Source: Hymenoscyphus infarciens
Lineage: Eukaryota > Ascomycota > Leotiomycetes > Helotiales > Helotiaceae
DNA: 36,935 nucleotides
Assembly: GCA_001414345.1 (NCBI GenBank)
Contig: LLCB01000437.1
Coordinates: 1 to 36,935, forward strand
Direction: 5' to 3'
The position numbers were made by a program, and so were the translations under genes. Below the pieces are notes generated by a model. That model worked only from the letters and a program-made list of their open reading frames with translations. It searched no databases and was not told the origin of the DNA. Positions 31,772 to 36,935 of the stretch are shown here, in pieces. The stretch's first letter is position 1, and each line of letters opens with the position of its first letter.

Positions 31772-34078
31772 ATGGTTGCCAATCGACTTTTACGCTGTTC
31801 AAGCTGCCGGTTGTCATTGCTGAGGAGTTTCACCTCAGTTGGTGGTCATTATGTTCGATTAACACAAACCCTCCCGCGGCCACGGAATTATTCCCGACTC
31901 TCTGGTCACCAAGCTCGACTATTCTCCCAGCAGGCCGCCCTCCGACAGGAGAACAAGGAAGACAGCGAGCAGGAAAGAAGGGTCGCAGAGTTTATCAGAG
32001 AAAGCGACCTTGAGCAGGAGGAATTAGAGCGCAGGGTCAATGAGGAGGCGCTTGAGGAAGAACACGATGTTGAGAATGATCTCTTGGAGGGGTTGACAGA
32101 CCCGAACGAGTCTGCAGATGGATCACAAGAGACCTCAGCAGTGCCATGGTATCTCCAAGTTGAATCGCCCGAGAAATCCTTGAAACCATTATCAGAGCGA
32201 CAGCGCCTACCAGATCTACCAATACACCCCCCTCCAATTCTCGAACCTCTCCTCAAAACTGTGTCTCTCGATTTAGGCATTGACGATCTCATCCTAATTG
32301 ACCTGCGAAAACTCGATCCGCCGCCAGCTCTCGGAGCAAATTTGGTTATGGTTATTGGCACAGCACGAAGTGAGAAACATTTACATGTATCCGCGGATCG
32401 GTTATGCCGATGGCTACGAAGCAATTATAAACTCCGACCTAACGCGGATGGACTTTTGGGAAGAAACGAGCTGAAGCTTAAATTAAAGCGAAAGGCAAAG
32501 AGAGCGAAGCTTATGGGGCGTGTCCAGGACGAAAATGCCGATGATGGAATTCGAACTGGTTGGGTCTGCGTGGATGTGGGCATTGTTGAAGGGGCAGAAG
32601 GCTCGGAGCCTGTCGCAGAGAAGAAGGACTTTGTTGGATTTGGGAGGAAGACAGATGGTGTAAGAATGGTGGTGCAAATGCTGACAGAAGAGAAGAGGGC
32701 AGAGATGGAGTTGGAAAGGCTCTGGCAAGGCATTCTCGATAGGGCAACAAACCCCCCTGGTGAGGCCATTGAAGATGGAGGGGAAGATATCATTACGGAA
32801 AATTTGATCGGTGGTTCTGCTCCTGCTGTTTCAACTTCAACAGCTAGATTGAGCGCAGGGACAATATCAACCGGTCCAACCAAGCGGGAATACCATACAA
32901 GTGCACGAAGACTTCAGACTGCGCAAACAACACCAAGTCAAATTACCCCCAGCCACGATGGCTCAAATAGAAATGATGTTACAACTAACAAAAACACGCT
33001 TTACAATGCCGTTATGGAGTCTATGTCCATTGGCCAGTATGAGGAGGCCAGAATTCGATTAATGAAAGGTGGGAAAGAAATCAAGGAACTAGCAGATGAT
33101 GGCTGGAGGGCTATATTTCAAGAAGAATTATTTTCTCACGCCCAAAATCTGCATGGAGATGAAGCTCGCCTCTGTTTGGGGAGTGGTCCTGCCGACTACT
33201 CTTCAACGTCATTTCTCACTTCTTTCTATGCATCTTTGACGTCTTCTCCAACTGTAGCTGAAGTAGACGCAAGGGTTTGGTTATACTCCTTCGCTCAAGC
33301 AGTTGGTCATCCAGGATATAAAGCTTCTGGTCTCAAAACTCTGTTCTCCGAACTACAAGCATCCGGAGTTGAAATATCTCCAATAGCATACAAGCAAATT
33401 CTTCGTGGACTTCTCACCCCAGAACCAAAAGAGGATGGTACTCTAGGGACTTCACAGTCTGCACTTCTAGGCGCCATGGATGTACTACAAAGCATGCACA
33501 ACAGAGGCCTTCCAATTCTCGATGAAGATCTACTCGTCGATATACAAGAAGCCACCGCCGTCCCAACCGACGACTTCTCAAACGTCGAATTACAAGAATC
33601 CCCAGAAACTTATAATCTCCCCAGCACCCCCGCAACTCCCATCCAGCGCCGTCTCCACCTCCTAATGATGGCCATAGATCTCCCTTGTTTTCGCGACGAA
33701 TCAAGACTCCGTCTCTTAAACCTCTACCGCGGCCAAAAGAACTGGCTCGAATTCTGGGACACCTGGAGAATGGCACCCAAACGAGGAGTTGCTCAATCAC
33801 CTCTACTTTACGCATTCATGTTTGGCAGTGTGGCACAGACGAGACATCAGAAAGGATGTATGAATGTTCTTCGTACTTGGACACCTGAGATGCAACTTGA
33901 GAACCCGCCGGTTCGGAAGGAGGGACAGGTTGCGATGGCTATTAGGGCTTGTATTAAGGTCGTGGACCCTTTTGTGGAGGAGGATTTGAAAAATAACCCC
34001 GGGTCGAAGAATGAGTGGCTTAAATTGTGGAGGGAGTGTCAGCCTGAGAAGGGGGAGGGGGAGTTGATGTATAACTAG
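31772..34078 (+). CDS. ATP25: ATP25-type mitochondrial protein with RsfS/Iojap domain
   Basis: A single exon of 768 residues. The N-terminus (MVANRLLRCSSCRLSLLRSF) is an Arg-rich presequence. Residues about 60-105 are Glu-rich and probably coiled-coil. Residues about 158-280 form the RsfS/Iojap ribosome-silencing domain (LGIDDLILIDLRKLDPPPALGA; VMVIGTARSEKHLHVSADRLCRWLR; GWVCVDVG). A likely internal processing region KREYHTSARRLQ at about 371-382 precedes the C-terminal M-domain-like helical half. In yeast, Atp25 is cleaved. Its N-terminal part acts on the large mitochondrial ribosomal subunit, and its C-terminal part stabilises the ATP9 (OLI1) mRNA. Length and layout fit fungal Atp25. No intron is needed. 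Confidence 0.93.
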   Translation: MVANRLLRCSSCRLSLLRSFTSVGGHYVRLTQTLPRPRNYSRLSGHQARLFSQQAALRQENKEDSEQERRVAEFIRESDLEQEELERRVNEEALEEEHDVENDLLEGLTDPNESADGSQETSAVPWYLQVESPEKSLKPLSERQRLPDLPIHPPPILEPLLKTVSLDLGIDDLILIDLRKLDPPPALGANLVMVIGTARSEKHLHVSADRLCRWLRSNYKLRPNADGLLGRNELKLKLKRKAKRAKLMGRVQDENADDGIRTGWVCVDVGIVEGAEGSEPVAEKKDFVGFGRKTDGVRMVVQMLTEEKRAEMELERLWQGILDRATNPPGEAIEDGGEDIITENLIGGSAPAVSTSTARLSAGTISTGPTKREYHTSARRLQTAQTTPSQITPSHDGSNRNDVTTNKNTLYNAVMESMSIGQYEEARIRLMKGGKEIKELADDGWRAIFQEELFSHAQNLHGDEARLCLGSGPADYSSTSFLTSFYASLTSSPTVAEVDARVWLYSFAQAVGHPGYKASGLKTLFSELQASGVEISPIAYKQILRGLLTPEPKEDGTLGTSQSALLGAMDVLQSMHNRGLPILDEDLLVDIQEATAVPTDDFSNVELQESPETYNLPSTPATPIQRRLHLLMMAIDLPCFRDESRLRLLNLYRGQKNWLEFWDTWRMAPKRGVAQSPLLYAFMFGSVAQTRHQKGCMNVLRTWTPEMQLENPPVRKEGQVAMAIRACIKVVDPFVEEDLKNNPGSKNEWLKLWRECQPEKGEGELMYN

Positions 34079-34428
34079 ATTTAGGGGATGTGTGAAGATA
34101 TTGTTTGTTTAGAGGATATACAAAATTATGTACAGTACAACTAGAAAAGGGTTGGTAGGAAAAGCAACTCTTCTTGTAATATATACCAAAAGGAATCATA
34201 TCTCTAGGAAAAGATGCTCGTAAGTTGCCTTCGGGATCTTCGAGATCTTACACCTTTATCGTGCAAGCCCAGGTCGAGTTCGCGGTTGTTCCTTGACGAC
34301 TTTGTTCGTGACTCAAGATCAACCTGGTAACTACCTACCTAAAGAAAGAGTCGGGCCTTCCACCACTTGGGTCTCGACCAGGTCGGTCCACCATGGCGAG
34401 AGAAAGCGAGGTCGATATCCAGAAGGCC

Positions 34429-34459
<31 letters not shown>

Positions 34460-35090
34460 GATCCATAAACATGGTTTCCCATCGTCAAAAATGTAGCGCT
34501 TAGAAAGGGGACTGCCGAGGTAAACTCGCGGACAATATTTCTTGTTACTTTATCCAACTTATCATCTATGGTACACCCCGCCATTCCCTCTAAACTAGCT
34601 GCACCATCATACTTCCATATTTCAGTGGTTTTCTCACTTTCGGCACGTCCAACGCCTCAACATCAGCCTTCCATGATTTCTTCGAGAGTATTATATGGGA
34701 TGACTTGAAAATTATTTAATTAAATCTTTTAGAAGAATTGAGAGCAAGAAGAGGCAAGTAGAGAAACGAGAGGTGCCTTTTCTTTCGTGTTTGAGGAGGA
34801 GATGTGTCTAAGGTGGTGGGGGACCAATGTGGGGGACTTTGCAAGGGTCGCGCCTTCCCCTTGAGGTATCGTCCTGCCTTTTCCCCTTCTCGACTTGATG
34901 AACTGCACCATTCCTTTTACCGCGCCAGGATACTTCTCCAAAGCAGAATACGTTTACCTATCGCTCTATCAATTTTCACAAGGTACAAGTACAGGATCTC
35001 ATGTGGTGGACAAAAAGCATTGTTTGTACTCATCGAACCAGTTTGGCTAAGTTGATAGAGCCCGTGTAAGATTTATATGAATCAGAGAAA
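34079..35090. other. Intergenic region with a long poly-C run
   Basis: No gene is recognised. The first 100-150 bases are probably the ATP25 3' untranslated region and polyadenylation area. 34431-34459 is a C homopolymer. Short frames (34293-34496 plus, 34729-34941 minus) are low-complexity or unsupported. Sequence turns AT-rich and RIP-like after about 35090. Confidence 0.55.
34431..34459. repeat. Homopolymer of about 29 C
   Basis: An uninterrupted run of C, about 29 long as given; length may vary by a few bases through replication slippage or assembly. It would code for poly-Pro or poly-Gly in any frame, which explains the spurious ORFs over it. Confidence 0.95.
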
Positions 35091-35304
35091 ATAATAATTT
35101 CAACGATGTCTCCTAACTAAACATTTTGATAAATTTCATACTCTTAGGAGGTAATTACTCTTCTATTTACTTCTACGCTAAACTAGTTTAGAAAAGTAAT
35201 AGAGATAAAACTTAATAAAGCTATTTAAGTTATAACTTTCTATTCTTTCAAAAATAACTAGAAGTAACGTTTAATATTATAAGTACTTAAAATACTTATA
35301 TATA

Positions 35305-35630
35305 TAAGAGCCTATTTAGCTCGTGTATATCTAGGATATATACTACTAAAAATAAAGAGGTAATATATATATATATATATATTAAATCTATATATATACT
35401 AGTGTTTAGTATATATATTTAAAAGTAATATAAATCCCTCGCTTAACCTTATATATCTTAGTATATATATAAATAGGATATATACTACTAAAAAAAGATT
35501 TAGACTACTAGAGATATAAATCTTTAAAAGTTTATATATATCTTTTATCTACTATCTAATACTAGCACTTAGTACTACTTACTAAGAATATATACTAATA
35601 TATATACTATAAGCTAAATAATTCTTATAT
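35305..35630. mobile_element. Partial third copy of the TTA/TAA-flanked MITE family
   Basis: GAGCCTATTTAGCTCGTGTATA starts at 35308 and is preceded by TAA. It matches the left end of the element at 5 (GAGCCTATTTAGCTCGTATATA) with one base inserted near the end. The following sequence (atatatactactaaa near 35335, then a long AT run and gtttagtatata) also follows the 5-581 copy. A decayed right terminus may be the agctaaataattctta near 35613, but this match is poor, so the right boundary is uncertain. Confidence 0.5.
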
Positions 35631-35733
35631 ATATTTAGAAATAAAGAGAGATATATACTAACTTATACGAGGTTACTATTTAGAATATATCGTCAAATAT
35701 CTATATATCTATTTAAATAATTTATATAAGCTA

Positions 35734-35870
35734 TGACAGTCCTAGTTATATACGTCACTCACGTGACCAGGTTAGCCCGAGGCTTTGCCGAGGCTTTGCT
35801 TAATATATATAAATAAAGCTAGAGTGCTTATACTCTTTACTTTTCTCTTTAGTTTAGTTTTTCTTAATAT
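35734..35870 (+). repeat. Candidate 5' LTR or terminal region of a retrotransposon
   Basis: From about 35734 (tgacagtcctagttatatac) comes a stretch that has escaped AT conversion. It holds cacgtgac and a tandem pair of the 11-mer ccgaggctttg (35777-35798). A TATA-like stretch (aatatatataaataaag) and a pyrimidine-rich run follow. This order (TG start, core, TATA box) is what a short LTR promoter looks like, and a gag-like remnant lies downstream on the same strand. The 3' end of the LTR and the primer binding site could not be fixed. Confidence 0.35.
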
Positions 35871-36520
35871 TAGGTACTATTCTATAAGTACTCTCTTTAT
35901 ATATTTATAGAAAGCTATTATACTAAAACTAAACTCTCTCTCTTTACCTAGGAAGGCTTTTACTAATATTCTAATAATAATATATATATTTACTTATATT
36001 AAATCTACTAAATTTACTATTCTCTTCTATAAAGCCTAACCTATTTATATTAAGTAGTAAGGTCTAGTATTCTTTTATTAGCTATATTAAGTCTTTTAAA
36101 GATAACCTATTAACCTAAGAACTATTCTACCTTACTTTAGAGTTAGTAGAGTTAATCCCTCTTCCTCCTTTTATTAATATTATATCTTAATCTAGCTTAA
36201 GAACTTAACCTAAAAAAACATATATACTAGCTATTACTATACTACTACTACCTCTTCCTATTAAGATAACTATTAGTTTCTTATAGTATAAGATCTTTAA
36301 ATTACTTCTATTTAACTCTATCTTATAATAAATCCTTAAAGTAATAACCTTATTAATAAGTAAAGTTTATAAACTTAAAGTAAATACTTTAAATATAGTT
36401 AGTACTTTCTATTAATATACTCTTATTTAGTTATAAACTCTTAATATAACTCGTTCCTCTTTTATAGTTCTATTATCTAAGAAGATAAGTAGAATAGCTA
36501 ATCTTTACTAATTTACTATA

Positions 36521-36935
36521 GAAGATGAATTTACTTATATAACTTAGGAAACTAAAATTATAGTAAAGTTATTTATTAATACTAACTACTTTAAGTTTAA
36601 AGAAGTAAGGATAAATTTAATTTACTACTATACTTTTAGAAGAGCTTAAAACTATATTTACCTAAGATATAAGTTTAATACTATTAACTAGTTCTATAGC
36701 TATAAAGAGATATTAACTTACTTCTAAAATATTACTATTAGCTTCTACTTATACTAAGAAGCTTATATCTAATACTAAGACCTTATTATATTAAAGATAG
36801 AAACTTTCTATAACTTCTATACTAAGTTCTAATAACTTATAGATAAAGCTAAAGTTCTCTTATAAGACTAGGTAGAAGACTTATAGAATAAGTTAACTCT
36901 TATACTATACTAATCTCTTATTATTACTAAGTTCT
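36521..36935 (+). pseudogene. Gag-like retrotransposon remnant, runs off the window
   Basis: One plus-strand frame from 36521 to the window end reads as a helical protein with the layout of LTR-retrotransposon gag proteins. It shows an ETKIIVKLFIN start, then a YKEILTYF segment, then ETFYNFYTKF and DKAKVL, and finally NKLTLIL. It contains 13 in-frame stops, all TAA or TAG and none TGA. This matches wholesale CAA/CAG conversion by RIP. Family assignment (Ty3/gypsy versus Ty1/copia) cannot be made from this part. Sequence between 35880 and 36520 is equally RIP-ruined and probably belongs to the same element. Confidence 0.5.

Noticed and set aside
34293..34584. ORFs across the poly-C run on both strands
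   Set aside because: Open only because the homopolymer codes poly-Pro or poly-Gly; no other support.

Overview
This is a nuclear window from a filamentous ascomycete (Pezizomycotina). Genes carry short introns (45-135 bp) with GT...AG ends and CTAAC/CTAAA-type branch sites. Conserved fungal housekeeping genes alternate with extremely AT-rich blocks that have almost lost CpA and TpG dinucleotides, the footprint of repeat-induced point mutation (RIP). A leotiomycete such as a Helotiales relative is my best guess, from overall style only.

Layout. 1-584 is a RIP-mutated, MITE-like element with TTA target-site duplications; its right terminus supplies the stop codon of a small minus-strand ORF (554-1060). 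2237-6073 (minus) is a four-exon hybrid histidine kinase. 6074-8153 has no convincing gene, only weak minus-strand fragments. 8154-9338 (plus) is an uncharacterised fungal protein with an F-box/2EXR-like N-terminal segment. 9662-9890 is a degenerate minisatellite. 10292-12147 (minus) is a hexokinase-family sugar kinase with an 18-nt micro-exon. It is divergent from a membrane-anchored GILT-like thiol reductase (12701-13653, plus), which converges on the scavenger mRNA decapping enzyme DcpS (13747-14841, minus). 16741-19153 (minus) is the spliceosomal Myb protein Cef1/Cdc5.

19534-22700 is a RIP block: a second TTA-flanked MITE of the same family, then a larger ruined element with minus-strand coding remnants full of TAA/TAG. 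Right at its edge (22957-23675, minus) is a three-exon gene for a small, probably secreted protein with 12 cysteines. Then come mitochondrial RNA polymerase RPO41 (24373-28693, minus), an amidase pseudogene (29260-31224, minus), and ATP25 (31772-34078, plus), a mitochondrial RsfS-domain protein. 34431-34459 is a run of about 29 C. From about 35090 the sequence is again RIP-ruined: one more MITE terminus, a candidate LTR, and a gag-like remnant running off the window.

The genes do not form one pathway. RPO41 and ATP25 both serve mitochondrial gene expression, and Cef1 and DcpS serve nuclear/cytoplasmic mRNA processing and turnover; I read this as ordinary gene order. The most unusual material is the TTA-flanked MITE family, the MITE-supplied stop codon, and the cysteine-rich candidate effector beside the RIP block. 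Exon joins below were made by eye from splice signals, reading frame and family knowledge; no transcript data were available.
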